This document shows, piece by piece, positions 15,090 to 24,734 of a DNA stretch of 36,315 nucleotides. Origin of the DNA: Gillisia sp. (GTDB lineage: Bacteria > Bacteroidota > Bacteroidia > Flavobacteriales > Flavobacteriaceae); NCBI GenBank assembly GCA_024635655.1, contig JAGXIL010000003.1:1-36315 (forward strand), in the 5' to 3' direction. How positions within the stretch are numbered: position 1 is the first letter of the stretch; each line of letters begins with the position of its first letter. Position numbers and translations under genes: made by a program. Below the pieces are notes generated by a model. That model did not search any database. It was not told where the DNA came from and saw only the letters and a list, made by a program, of their open reading frames with translations.

Positions 15090-16224
15090 GGATCATTGCG
15101 TGCAAACAGGTCTCATAAAAAATTATAGCCAGAAATTGCATAAAATCTCCCGTAGTGCCTTTATTTATTATTTCATCAATATCTATATTATACTTCTTAT
15201 TAAGAATTTGAACAATTGTATTGAATAATTGCTGTCTGTCCAAAGTTTGGTCTTTTAGCGAAGGAGCATAGTACCCCTCGAAGTTTAAGAAGTCTTGCCT
15301 GAAATCAACTGCTCCTCTAAATGTTCTGAAGCCTGCTGAGTTGTGTAATACCTGAGAGATCAATAGGCCCCTTTCCTCATTTTTAAAGTCCCAAACGGTC
15401 CGAAGCCTGGAAGATTTTTCATCATAAAATAAGACCTGGTGAAATTTGTGAATGTGAATTACAATCTTTGGATCGCCCCCTTTATACAGCATCTGAAAGA
15501 TGCTGGTGAAAATGTGGTTTGCTTCGAATTCTTTGGGGTAGAAAAGGTGAATAATTGGATACTGCATTAAAGCATCAAAAAGAGGGGAGAGAAATTGATG
15601 CGTATTCGCAATTAAAAATCCAGTGCCGTTCATATCCATTGAAGACATCATGCAAAAATATGCGTAGCCTGCCTCGTAGGATTTTGTATTACTAAAATTA
15701 ACCTGACTTAATTGTTTTCCAAGTTTCCTGAATAATGTTTTATTCAGTTTATGAACTGTGTCAACGTTAAACTTTTTCCCTTGGAACTCTTGAACCAAAT
15801 CCTCATCCAGGCTGGTCTTTCCTATAGTATCCTTGCCGCTGGGGGTTGTTCGTAAGAAAGTATCCACCGGCTGGGATGATCCCAGAACATCATATAACAC
15901 AACATTATATGAATAGATCGTTTTCATTAGGGAGTAATCGTTGAGTTCCCCGTAGTTACTAAAATCTCCCTTAGGATCGGAATACAAATTTATTAATTTG
16001 GTAAAATTGGTTTTCAGGTCTTTGTCGGTTCTGAAGTATTTGTCAATGCCCAGCGGAGTATTGTTAATACTGTAGTTTAAACTGGCTCCCATTATAAATA
16101 AAAGACCTTTCTGTTCATCTTGGTCCAGTCCGCAGTAATTAAGATCTTTATTCAGGCGTTCTCTAAAATTGTGATCGACCAGGTTTTTATTTCCAATGGT
16201 ACTGTCTATTATTACTTTGTGCAT
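15064..16224 (-). CDS. Hypothetical protein divergent from BREX (386 aa)
   Basis: No domain is recognised. The protein is soluble, mixed alpha/beta, with no signal peptide, no helix-turn-helix and no obvious catalytic motif. Histidine-rich stretches (I-H-I-H-K-F-H near residue 261, F-Y-E-T-C-L-H near the C-terminus) are visible but match nothing I know. It is divergent from brxA across a 295-base region, so the two share an upstream region, the usual place for a BREX regulator such as the WYL-domain BrxR; this protein does not look like BrxR. It could be a regulator, an accessory defence protein or an unrelated cargo gene. The ATG at 16224 lies directly beside a dyad, AATTAC / GTAATT, at 16225-16241. 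Confidence 0.55.
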   Translation of the reverse strand: MHKVIIDSTIGNKNLVDHNFRERLNKDLNYCGLDQDEQKGLLFIMGASLNYSINNTPLGIDKYFRTDKDLKTNFTKLINLYSDPKGDFSNYGELNDYSLMKTIYSYNVVLYDVLGSSQPVDTFLRTTPSGKDTIGKTSLDEDLVQEFQGKKFNVDTVHKLNKTLFRKLGKQLSQVNFSNTKSYEAGYAYFCMMSSMDMNGTGFLIANTHQFLSPLFDALMQYPIIHLFYPKEFEANHIFTSIFQMLYKGGDPKIVIHIHKFHQVLFYDEKSSRLRTVWDFKNEERGLLISQVLHNSAGFRTFRGAVDFRQDFLNFEGYYAPSLKDQTLDRQQLFNTIVQILNKKYNIDIDEIINKGTTGDFMQFLAIIFYETCLHAMILKKVELVE

Positions 16225-16519
16225 AATTACGGGGGGTAATTAATTAGATTTTAAAATATATAATCTTAGGAAATAAAACACTTGATTTTATTAACCATAC
16301 CCAAAATATAGGGTTTTATATAATAACTTAAAAATCAGTTTTTGTTAAGGTGCAAAAACTCCACAGCTAATTGTTCCCATTTTAAAAGCAATTTTATTTG
16401 GAAAAACCCTGTAGTCATCGTAATATAGTGAAATGTTAAGAATTTTAACTAATTACTCCAAGTGGTTGATTGTCAGCTTAAAATTAAATAACAGGTTTTA
16501 AGTTCCAGATTTAGATATT
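16225..16519. promoter_or_regulatory. Divergent promoter region of the BREX locus
   Basis: This AT-rich 295-base gap lies between the divergent unknown gene and brxA and must carry promoters for both. No complete TTG / TAnnTTTG pair is seen. It holds a dyad AATTAC / GTAATT at 16225-16241 overlapping the translation start region of the leftward gene, and an 8-base inverted pair AGGGTTTT (16310-16317) and AAAACCCT (16403-16410) that could bring two bound proteins together. Both are candidates for regulator binding. Confidence 0.45.
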
Positions 16520-17119
16520 ATGCATCATGAAAAATACGACTTCGCTTTTACCTCTTCTTCCCTACGCTTAAACGAAATGGTACTGGTAGCAGGTCATATT
16601 TTAAATGATTCCGAAATTGATTTTGTAAATGATCTAGGGGCAGGTAAAACTGCAACCGGTAAAAGGATCTTAAGAGAAGTCTCCAAGAGATTAGCTTTTT
16701 TAAGCCCTAAACAAATAGATCTCCTGGTGAATGGAAGTCTCGATGTACAAAAACAATTATCTTATTATGCCGCCTGTAGATCTCATCTTTTCATAAGAGA
16801 TTTTGTGGTGGAAGTTTTAAAAGAAAAGTACCTGATATTTGATTACCACGTAACGGAAGGAGATTACAGGACTTTTGTTAGACAAAAGTTGGAGTTTCAT
16901 CCCGAAATAGAAAGTTTAAGCGAAACAACATTAAAAAAAATTAAGCAGGTCACTTTTAAAATTCTTGAGCAGGCAGGAATTATTAATAATTTAAAAGATA
17001 AAGAAATTCAACCGCAGTTTCCAGATCCTGAGGTTTGTCAAACCATAGCCGCAGTATCTCCGCAATGGTTAAAGATCTTTTTGTTAAGTGAGCAGGATAT
17101 TGAAAAGTTTAAGAATTAA
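16520..17119 (+). CDS. brxA: BREX protein BrxA (DUF1819)
   Basis: The 199-aa product has the length and features of BrxA: a T-S-S-S-L-R-L-N-E start, the helical D-L-L-V-N-G-S-L-D-V-Q-K-Q-L region, and a central Y-A-A-C-R-S-H-L-F-I-R-D-F segment followed by a winged-helix-like C-terminal part. BrxA is a small DNA-binding protein that forms part of the BREX core and is needed for defence in several, but not all, systems studied. It is the first gene of the locus and is followed by brxB after one base. The start at 16520 (M-H-H-E-K-Y) gives the usual length. Identification rests on recalled family features and the gene order. Confidence 0.88.
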   Translation: MHHEKYDFAFTSSSLRLNEMVLVAGHILNDSEIDFVNDLGAGKTATGKRILREVSKRLAFLSPKQIDLLVNGSLDVQKQLSYYAACRSHLFIRDFVVEVLKEKYLIFDYHVTEGDYRTFVRQKLEFHPEIESLSETTLKKIKQVTFKILEQAGIINNLKDKEIQPQFPDPEVCQTIAAVSPQWLKIFLLSEQDIEKFKN

Positions 17120-17120
17120 G

Positions 17121-17699
17121 ATGAGTGATATTTCCCCCAAATTTGAACATTTATTTAAGATAATTTCTTCCCCGGGATTCCTGGCAAAGCAAAGTCTGGG
17201 AGGTGAGATCCCTTTTTTTATTTCTACATATGACGCCAAAGATGAGATTAAGATATCTGAAGCTATTCGATTGTTGAAGAACAAACTGGATAACCAGGGA
17301 GTAACTGTCCTGGAACTTAATCTATACGATCTTACTCTCGAAATTATTGAAAAAGAAGTGGGTATTGAAGATTTTCTTGAAATGGAAAAAACCATGGATA
17401 AGGATGAATTTAAAGATGCATTACAGTCTATCCTTGAAATAAAAGAGGTGCTCATGCCTCTAATAGGTGAGAAGATAAATACAGCTGCCGCTAAGGTTAA
17501 CTTTCTTACGGGTATTGGCAGTGTTTATCCTTATATACGTTCCCACAACATTCTTAACAATCTTCAGAACATTGCAAAGGATGCTCCTACAGTTGCCTTT
17601 TTTCCCGGAGATTATGACGGGCATTCCCTTAATCTGTTTGGGTTATTAAAAGATGATAATTACTACAGGGCTTTTAATATTGAGTCCATTAAAGCATAG
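17121..17699 (+). CDS. brxB: BREX protein BrxB (DUF1788)
   Basis: The 192-aa product fits BrxB: F-E-H-L-F-K-I-I-S-S-P-G-F-L near the start, P-F-F-I-S-T-Y-D-A near residue 35, and the C-terminal V-A-F-F-P-G-D-Y-D-G-H-S-L-N-L-F-G-L-L. BrxB is an essential BREX core protein of uncertain biochemical role that associates with BrxC and PglZ in studied systems. The start was set at ATG 17121, one base after the brxA stop; an in-frame ATG at 17088 would add 11 residues overlapping brxA and not resembling the family. The gene ends two bases before brxC. Confidence 0.88.
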   Translation: MSDISPKFEHLFKIISSPGFLAKQSLGGEIPFFISTYDAKDEIKISEAIRLLKNKLDNQGVTVLELNLYDLTLEIIEKEVGIEDFLEMEKTMDKDEFKDALQSILEIKEVLMPLIGEKINTAAAKVNFLTGIGSVYPYIRSHNILNNLQNIAKDAPTVAFFPGDYDGHSLNLFGLLKDDNYYRAFNIESIKA

Positions 17700-17701
17700 A
17701 T

Positions 17702-20700
17702 ATGAACATTAGAGACTTTTTTACCCAAAATATTGACCGCTCCATTGAAACGGTTATAAAGGCCGATGATAAAGCTAATGTATCTTCGGAAGTTGCGGAA
17801 TATGTTATTACGCAGGAGATAAGGAAAAAGATAAGAAGTTTATTTGAAGCTTATAAAAAAGAACCAAATCCAAGCGGACAATTTTTACTTCCTAACGGCG
17901 TATGGATCTCCGGTTTTTTTGGAAGTGGTAAATCCCATTTGCTCAAGATCTTATCATATGTCCTGGCTAATAAGGAGGTAGATGGTTATAATTGCGGAGA
18001 TCTTTTCGCTGCCAAGATCGAAGACGATATCCTTCTAAAGGCTGATATTGAAAAAGCAGCAAGCATCCCTTCAGAATCCATTCTGTTCAATATTGACCAA
18101 CAGGCACAGATCACTTCTAAAACCGATGAGAATGCGATCCTGTATGTATTTTATAAGGTATTTTATGATCATCTGGGTTTCTTCGGCTCTAAATTACACG
18201 TTGCCGAATTTGAACAGTGGTTATCTGCTGAAGGGAAATATCAGGTTTTTAAGGAAGAATTCGAAAAACTCACCGGGAAAAACTGGGAAAAGGGAAGGAG
18301 AACTTATTTCGCTCCTAAAACCAAAGATTCTATTGGTAAAATATTAAGTGAGCTGTATAATGATGATGCCGATAAATACAAAACTATAATTGATGATCTG
18401 CGAAATGATCAAAGTTTATCTATTGAGGATTTCTCCAACCGGGTAAAGGATTATATAAATACCAAACCTAAAAATTTCAGGCTTAATTTCTTTGTTGATG
18501 AGGTAGGGCAGTATATAAGCGATAATACCAAGTTGATGCTCAACCTGCAAACTGTAGCCGAATCTCTTTCAACCATTACAAAAGGCCGGTCCTGGATCCT
18601 TGTCACTTCCCAGGAAGATATTGAAGGGGTGATAGGCGAAATGAACAGGCAACAGCAAAATGACTTTTCAAGAATTCAGGCTCGATTCTACCATAAAGTT
18701 AATCTCACTTCAGCTAATGTAGACGAGGTTATAGAAGAGAGGCTTTTAAAGAAAACAGAACCTGCCAAAGACAGGGCAATTGCCTTATTTGAAAAAGAAA
18801 AGTCACATCTTGAAACCCTTGTGAGATTTTCAGATACCGGGGTACAATTTCGTGGATTTAAGAATGAAAATGATTTCGTCCGCAAGTATCCCTTTTTACC
18901 ATACCAATTTGACCTTTTTCAGCAATGCAGGAAATCCCTTGCATCACATAATGCATTCCAGGGTAAGCACGCCTCTGTAGGTGAGCGGTCAATGCTGGGG
19001 GTTTTTCAACAGGTGCTGCAACAAATGGGTAATGAAGACGAACGGGCACTCGTGAGTTTTGATAAAATGTATGAAGGAATAAGGAATGAATTAAAGAGTG
19101 ATATTCAGAATTCCGTTCAGGTAGCAGAAAATAACCTTGATGATCTTTTTGCTATTCGGGTATTGAAAGCATTGTTCCTGGTGAAGTATTATAACAATTT
19201 CAAAACTACAAAGCGGAATATATCAGTGCTTATGCTGGACCATCTTGATGTGGACCTGCAGGCACAAAATAAAAAGATTGAGGAAGCGCTCAACAAACTG
19301 GAGAACCAAAGTTATATACAGCGAAACGGCGATGTGTATGAATTCCTTACCAATTTTGAAAAAGAAGTTGAAGTAGAGATCAAGAATACTGAAATAGATG
19401 AGCAGGCCGAAACTCAACTTCTTAAAAGGATCTTTTTTGACGAAATTATTACAGTAAATAAGATTAAATATCTCGACAACAATCAGGAATACGAGTTTGT
19501 TGGAAAGATGGATGGTAGCTATTTAGGAAGGGAAAAAGAACTGGAAATTGAAATAATCACCCAGAATAATTCTCTTTACACAAATCCTAAAGCCTTACAG
19601 GCGCAGACAATGGGGTTGGCCGGTATGAAATTGATGCTGCCTGCAAATTCCAATTTTATGAAGGATGTCCAGATGTATATTAGAACAGATAAATATATAA
19701 GGCAGGGACATTCTACCAGCAACACCCCCGAAAAGAACAGCATTTTAAGGGAGAAGGGGGAGCAGAACAGCGTTCGGAAAAGAAATTTAAATACTATAGC
19801 AAATCAATTACTTGCAGATGCTGTAGTTTATATGAATGGTGGCGAACACGAGATGTCTGCCAGTTCAGATGGGAAGACCAAGGTGGTAAAAGCTTTTCAG
19901 GATCTGGTGAGGATCGTATATCCTAATTTGAGGATGTTGCAGAATATGCAGTTTTCAGAGGAAACTATAAAGACGGTAATACGTAATCCTCAGGATGATC
20001 TTTTTGGCACAGATGATACTACAATGTCACAGGCAGAAAGCATGGTGTTAAGTTTCGTGGTGCGCCGGAAGAATAATTCTGAACGTACTTCTCTGTCACA
20101 GGTAAAAGATGAGTTTATAAAAAAACCTTACGGCTGGTATCCCAACGCGATCTGGACTATTATTGCCCGGCTCTATAAACGAGGTAAACTGGACCTGAAA
20201 CAAGGGCCCGATGCTCTTGAAGATGAAGACGTGATCCAGGCATTGATCAACAGTTCCTATCACGGGAATGTACTACTTGAACAACAGGAAGAGGTCGATC
20301 CCCGGCAGGTGAGCAATTTGAAAAAGGTTTTTTCAGAAGCTTTTGATGAAACCTGCCCTCATAATGAACCTAAAGAAGTAGCAAGATCATTCAAGGAAAA
20401 TCTGAATACGCTGTTGAAGGAGGTAAGCCAACTGCTGCTGAATGAGAGACAATATCCATTTGTAAAAACGCTTCAGCCTTTTTCTGAAAAACTAAAGGAA
20501 TGGACGCGAAAAGAAATTGGGTGGTTCATTACAAACCAGAATGACTTTGAAGATGAGCTCCTGGATACTAAGGAAGATCTGCTGGATCCTATCCGCAGGT
20601 TTATGAATGGTGAGCAACGCAAGATCTATGATGAGGTAAATAACATACTAAGTGCAGATACCTCCAACTTCATCTATGTAGAAGGTGAAGAGCTTGACGT

Positions 20701-21226
20701 AATGAATAAGTTGTTGCAGGATAAGAAACCTTATACCGGCAACTCTATTATGGAAGCCAAACAGGCAAAGGATAAATTCCTTGAGAAGCTCCTCAGGTTG
20801 CTCGAAGAAGAAAAAAGTAAAACAATAGAGGTTATTCATAGTACAATAGGCGAATTTGAAAGCAATGAAGATTTCCTAAGGCTGGAAAACTACCAAAAGG
20901 AGGAGGTTTTGGCTCCCTTTAAGCAGCAGCTGATTAATGTAAAGGAATTGCGTTACATCTCACAGATCAGGGATATTAAACATAAAGTTCAGGACCAGTA
21001 TGTAGCCCAACAGCTCAACATGATGATGAAATTCCTGGAACCTGTTGAAATTGGAGGAGAAAGCAAAGCAGCAGAACCGGCTCCACATTATATCAGGAGG
21101 TCTGAACTCAAAATATCCTACACTAAAAATGAATTAAGAAGCGCAGAAGATGTGGATGAATATGTAGAGGCACTTCGCAGAAGTTTAAAAGAACAGATCA
21201 ACAAGAACAGAAGGATAAGACTTTAA
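17702..21226 (+). CDS. brxC: BREX ATPase BrxC
   Basis: The 1174-aa product is the large AAA-type ATPase of type 1 BREX. It begins with the conserved I-R-D-F-F-T-Q-N-I-D-R-x-I-E-T-V-I-K-A-D, has a Walker A loop G-F-F-G-S-G-K-S-H at 71-79, and a candidate Walker B strand in L-N-F-F-V-D-E-V-G-Q near residues 260-269. The remainder is helical with long charged segments typical of the family, and length is normal. BrxC is required for both methylation and phage exclusion and forms a complex with other core proteins. Its stop overlaps the pglX start by one base (TAATG). By hand count on sampled lines it is about 45-50% GC, higher than the accessory genes downstream. Confidence 0.93.
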   Translation: MNIRDFFTQNIDRSIETVIKADDKANVSSEVAEYVITQEIRKKIRSLFEAYKKEPNPSGQFLLPNGVWISGFFGSGKSHLLKILSYVLANKEVDGYNCGDLFAAKIEDDILLKADIEKAASIPSESILFNIDQQAQITSKTDENAILYVFYKVFYDHLGFFGSKLHVAEFEQWLSAEGKYQVFKEEFEKLTGKNWEKGRRTYFAPKTKDSIGKILSELYNDDADKYKTIIDDLRNDQSLSIEDFSNRVKDYINTKPKNFRLNFFVDEVGQYISDNTKLMLNLQTVAESLSTITKGRSWILVTSQEDIEGVIGEMNRQQQNDFSRIQARFYHKVNLTSANVDEVIEERLLKKTEPAKDRAIALFEKEKSHLETLVRFSDTGVQFRGFKNENDFVRKYPFLPYQFDLFQQCRKSLASHNAFQGKHASVGERSMLGVFQQVLQQMGNEDERALVSFDKMYEGIRNELKSDIQNSVQVAENNLDDLFAIRVLKALFLVKYYNNFKTTKRNISVLMLDHLDVDLQAQNKKIEEALNKLENQSYIQRNGDVYEFLTNFEKEVEVEIKNTEIDEQAETQLLKRIFFDEIITVNKIKYLDNNQEYEFVGKMDGSYLGREKELEIEIITQNNSLYTNPKALQAQTMGLAGMKLMLPANSNFMKDVQMYIRTDKYIRQGHSTSNTPEKNSILREKGEQNSVRKRNLNTIANQLLADAVVYMNGGEHEMSASSDGKTKVVKAFQDLVRIVYPNLRMLQNMQFSEETIKTVIRNPQDDLFGTDDTTMSQAESMVLSFVVRRKNNSERTSLSQVKDEFIKKPYGWYPNAIWTIIARLYKRGKLDLKQGPDALEDEDVIQALINSSYHGNVLLEQQEEVDPRQVSNLKKVFSEAFDETCPHNEPKEVARSFKENLNTLLKEVSQLLLNERQYPFVKTLQPFSEKLKEWTRKEIGWFITNQNDFEDELLDTKEDLLDPIRRFMNGEQRKIYDEVNNILSADTSNFIYVEGEELDVMNKLLQDKKPYTGNSIMEAKQAKDKFLEKLLRLLEEEKSKTIEVIHSTIGEFESNEDFLRLENYQKEEVLAPFKQQLINVKELRYISQIRDIKHKVQDQYVAQQLNMMMKFLEPVEIGGESKAAEPAPHYIRRSELKISYTKNELRSAEDVDEYVEALRRSLKEQINKNRRIRL

Positions 21227-24200
21227 TGGATACTAACAGACTAAAAAGATTTGCACAGGCAGCCCGAAAAAAATTACTGGACCAGGTAAGTTCCCGGCTG
21301 GAATTGATCCTGAATACAGATTCTGCCGAATTAAGGGAGAAAGCCGCCGCTTTAAGCAGTTTAAAGCAGGCAATTAACAGCAGTTCTAAAGCGCAGGTGA
21401 TAGATAAAGTTGCCTATACCTGGTTTAACAGGTTGATGGCGTTGCGGTTTATGGATGTGAATGATTACCAGCCTTTAAAGCTGAAGATCATCACCCCTAC
21501 GGAAGGTTTTATATTACCCGAAATTCTGGAGGTTACCAATAACGGGCAACTCACGGCAGATCTTCCCGTGAATAAGCAAAAGATCAATGACCTGTTGGAC
21601 GGAAAGATCCCCAGCAATAATGCCCAGAATGAGATTTACAAAGAATTACTCATAGGCGCCTGTAATCATCTGCACTCGGTATTCCCGTTTTTGTTTGAAA
21701 AGATCAATGACTATACTGAATTATTATTGCCGGACGATCTTACCAGTGAGTTTTCTATCATTCACGATTTTGTTGAGGGAATGCAAGAAAAGGACTGTAA
21801 GGAAGTAGAGGTGATAGGATGGTTATACCAATTTTATATTTCTGAGCGTAATGTTGAATTAATAAGCTCAAAAAATAGATACAAAAAAGAAGATTTGGCT
21901 CCTGCATCCCAATTATTTACCCCTAAATGGGTGGTCCAGTATATGGTGGATAATACCTTAGGACAACTATGGGCGGAGCTAAATCCCGAAACAAAAGTTA
22001 CAGAAAGTCTTGAATTTTATATTAAACCACCAGATGTGGATGGTTTAAATAAGAGAGAGTCACAAAATATTGAAGAAATTAAATTTTTTGAACCGTGTGT
22101 TGGGTCAGGTCATATTTTATCGTATGCATTTGATGTTTTCTATAAGATGTATGAAGAACAAGGATATAATCCATCCGAAATTCCGGAGCTGATTATAACT
22201 AAGAATCTTTATGGTGTTGATATTGATGAGAGGGCTGCTCAATTAGCTTCGTTTGTACTCCTTATGAAAGGAAGGCAAAAACACCGGGGATTTCTTCGCT
22301 CTATTGAAAAAAATAAAATACAACCGAATATCTCATTTTTCCGGGATTTTGAATTTGACGAAAAATTTAAAGATGCTTCTGCCTTAGGATCTTTAATTAA
22401 AATTAATCCTGAAGAAGCAATATCATTTAAAGTTGAAGAAAATTCCTTATTTAGTGCACGTCAGGAAGAATTAAAGAAATTATACTTCCTTTTAGGTCAA
22501 AGGTATGATATAGTAGTTACTAATCCTCCATATATCAGTTCTAATCGAATGGAGGCTCATTTAAAACTCTACGTAGAAACAAATTATCCTTCAGCTAAAC
22601 ACGATTTATATTCGGCTTTTATTTTACGTGGTTTTGAATTATGTAATTTAAATGGTTTTACAGGATTTATGACACCATTCGTGTGGATGTTTATACCAAG
22701 CTTCGAACAATTGAGGACAGATTTATTAGAAAAACATTTTATCAATAATTTGATTCAACTTGAATACTCTGGATTTGATGGAGCTACGGTGCCCATCTGC
22801 ACTTTTACGTTACGCAATTCTAAAACTTTAAATTCAGAAAGCAGTTTTATAAAATTAAGTGCATTTAAAGGTTCTAAAATTCAGGGTCCTAAAACTTTAG
22901 AAGCTATTAAAAACCCGGATTGTGGGTGGTTTTTCAGAATTAATGAAAAAGAAATTAAAAAAATCCCTGGAAACAGATTAGGTTTTTGGCTAAGCGAAAA
23001 GGTTATTAAAGCTTTTGATAAAGAACTAATTCTTGACAAATTTTCCGCTAAAGCTGGTATTGTTACTGGTAATGATCTTCAATTTGTACGGGCTTGGTAT
23101 GAAGTACCTTCAGTTAATATAAGTTATAATGAAACTCAATTTAATATTGATTCAGAAACGAAATGGGTACCATTAAGTAAAGGGGGAGAATATAGAAAAT
23201 ATTTTGGGAATAACGATTACATAATAAATATTAAGGATCTTTGGACCGACGGGAAGACATCAAACTCCGTAAGACGAGGGGATACAAATTTTTATTACAA
23301 ACCGGCAATTACTTGGTCAAGCGTTACAAGTAGTCGTACATCGTTTAGATACTCTAATCAGAGATTATTTAATACAGTTGCTCCTGCCATTTTTTCTACT
23401 GAACATTCGGCTCTTATTATTGTTTTGTGTTTTTTGAATTCCAAGGTTCCGGAACATATTTTGCCGGCACTTAATCCTACATTACATGTTTTAACAAGTG
23501 ATGTTTTAGCACTTCCATATCCTTTGTCTGAAGTAAATGAAACTGAAATAAAGAAGATAGGAGAATTACAAATTGAAATTTATAAGACCGAATGGAATTC
23601 TCGTGAAACCTCGTTTGATTTTAAGATTAATCAATTGTTGAGGACAAAGAATGATTTAATAGAAGATAACTATCAATCTTTTCAATCTTTTTGGAAAGAT
23701 AAGGTGCAATTATTATATAAAAATGAGAGATTTATAAACAGAACTTTTATTGATATTTTTAATTTAAATAAGGAACTTGATTCCAACGTTTCCTTAAAAG
23801 ATCTTACTGTTCTGAAAGATGAAACCCGTATTATTAATGAAGAATTATTTTTCTCCTCAGAGGAAGTTTTTGCCCAATTTATAAGCTATGCAGTGGGCTG
23901 TATGTTCGGTCGATATTCTTTAGATAAGCAGGGTTTGATTCTTGCCAGCCAAGGGGGAACTTTGGAGGATTATCTTAAGAAAGTAGAAAAGAAAAAAAGC
24001 GAACTCTCTTTCCTGCCAGATAATGACAATATCCTCCCCGTTCTGGATGATGAATGGTTTGAGGACGATATTGTAGGTCGCTTTTATGACTTCTTAAAAG
24101 CATCTTTTGGAAAAGAGAATTTTGATAAAAACCTGGCCTTTGTAGAGGAATGTCTGGGCAGGGACGTCCGCAAATATTTTGTAAAGGATTTCTATAAAGA

Positions 24201-24648
24201 CCACGTCAAACGTTACAAAAAGCGGCCTATCTACTGGATGTTGTCTTCTCCCAAAGGTTCATTCAACGTGCTTATTTATATGCACCGCTACACGCCCGAT
24301 ACCCTCAACCAGATCTTGAATGGTTACCTGGTGGAATACCGCGAAAAATTAAAATCCCGTATGGAACACCTGGACCATATCATTGAAACAGGAAGCCCGG
24401 TAGAACAAACCAAAGCCGGGAAAGAAAAAGACAAATTAAAGATTGTCCTCATTGAACTTGAGGATTACGAGCGCGATATCCTCTACCCCCTCGCCACAGA
24501 ACGCATCTCAATAGACCTTAATGACGGCGTGCTGGTGAACTATAATAAGTTGGGAAAAGCGATTCAGGAAGTAAAAGGCTTGAATGATAAAAAGACAAAG
24601 AATAAGGTAAGGGAGTTTGATTGGATAGATTCCTCAGAAATAATTTAA
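21226..24648 (+). CDS. pglX: BREX adenine methyltransferase PglX
   Basis: The 1140-aa product has methyltransferase motif I as F-E-P-C-V-G-S-G-H-I-L (288-298), an acidic strand V-D-I-D-E-R-A (331-337) and the amino-methyltransferase motif IV N-P-P-Y at 433-436. A target-recognition region and a C-terminal charged helical domain follow. PglX places m6A on a non-palindromic host site, marking self DNA, and takes part in exclusion of unmarked phage. Its length is usual for type 1. The gene is a composition mosaic: both ends are near 45-50% GC while about 22000-23880 is near 20-35%, covering the catalytic and recognition parts. It is intact with no frameshift. It is followed by an 86-base gap before the extra genes. 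Confidence 0.94.
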   Translation: MDTNRLKRFAQAARKKLLDQVSSRLELILNTDSAELREKAAALSSLKQAINSSSKAQVIDKVAYTWFNRLMALRFMDVNDYQPLKLKIITPTEGFILPEILEVTNNGQLTADLPVNKQKINDLLDGKIPSNNAQNEIYKELLIGACNHLHSVFPFLFEKINDYTELLLPDDLTSEFSIIHDFVEGMQEKDCKEVEVIGWLYQFYISERNVELISSKNRYKKEDLAPASQLFTPKWVVQYMVDNTLGQLWAELNPETKVTESLEFYIKPPDVDGLNKRESQNIEEIKFFEPCVGSGHILSYAFDVFYKMYEEQGYNPSEIPELIITKNLYGVDIDERAAQLASFVLLMKGRQKHRGFLRSIEKNKIQPNISFFRDFEFDEKFKDASALGSLIKINPEEAISFKVEENSLFSARQEELKKLYFLLGQRYDIVVTNPPYISSNRMEAHLKLYVETNYPSAKHDLYSAFILRGFELCNLNGFTGFMTPFVWMFIPSFEQLRTDLLEKHFINNLIQLEYSGFDGATVPICTFTLRNSKTLNSESSFIKLSAFKGSKIQGPKTLEAIKNPDCGWFFRINEKEIKKIPGNRLGFWLSEKVIKAFDKELILDKFSAKAGIVTGNDLQFVRAWYEVPSVNISYNETQFNIDSETKWVPLSKGGEYRKYFGNNDYIINIKDLWTDGKTSNSVRRGDTNFYYKPAITWSSVTSSRTSFRYSNQRLFNTVAPAIFSTEHSALIIVLCFLNSKVPEHILPALNPTLHVLTSDVLALPYPLSEVNETEIKKIGELQIEIYKTEWNSRETSFDFKINQLLRTKNDLIEDNYQSFQSFWKDKVQLLYKNERFINRTFIDIFNLNKELDSNVSLKDLTVLKDETRIINEELFFSSEEVFAQFISYAVGCMFGRYSLDKQGLILASQGGTLEDYLKKVEKKKSELSFLPDNDNILPVLDDEWFEDDIVGRFYDFLKASFGKENFDKNLAFVEECLGRDVRKYFVKDFYKDHVKRYKKRPIYWMLSSPKGSFNVLIYMHRYTPDTLNQILNGYLVEYREKLKSRMEHLDHIIETGSPVEQTKAGKEKDKLKIVLIELEDYERDILYPLATERISIDLNDGVLVNYNKLGKAIQEVKGLNDKKTKNKVREFDWIDSSEII

Positions 24649-24734
24649 CATATAAAAAAGGTTACTAATAAGAAAAGGATCTATTAAAAGCAGTGGAGGG
24701 GTATGACTAAAATTATATAATTAAAAATTCAAAG

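Noticed and set aside
17088..17120. Earlier ATG for brxB inside brxA
   Set aside because: It adds 11 residues unlike the family and overlaps brxA; the ATG at 17121 directly after the brxA stop fits better.
24703..24720. Five-codon leader ORF after a G-rich, Shine-Dalgarno-like stretch between pglX and the Hsp70-like gene
   Set aside because: The G-rich stretch is only one to three bases from the ATG, too close to guide a ribosome, and Bacteroidota rarely use such sites.
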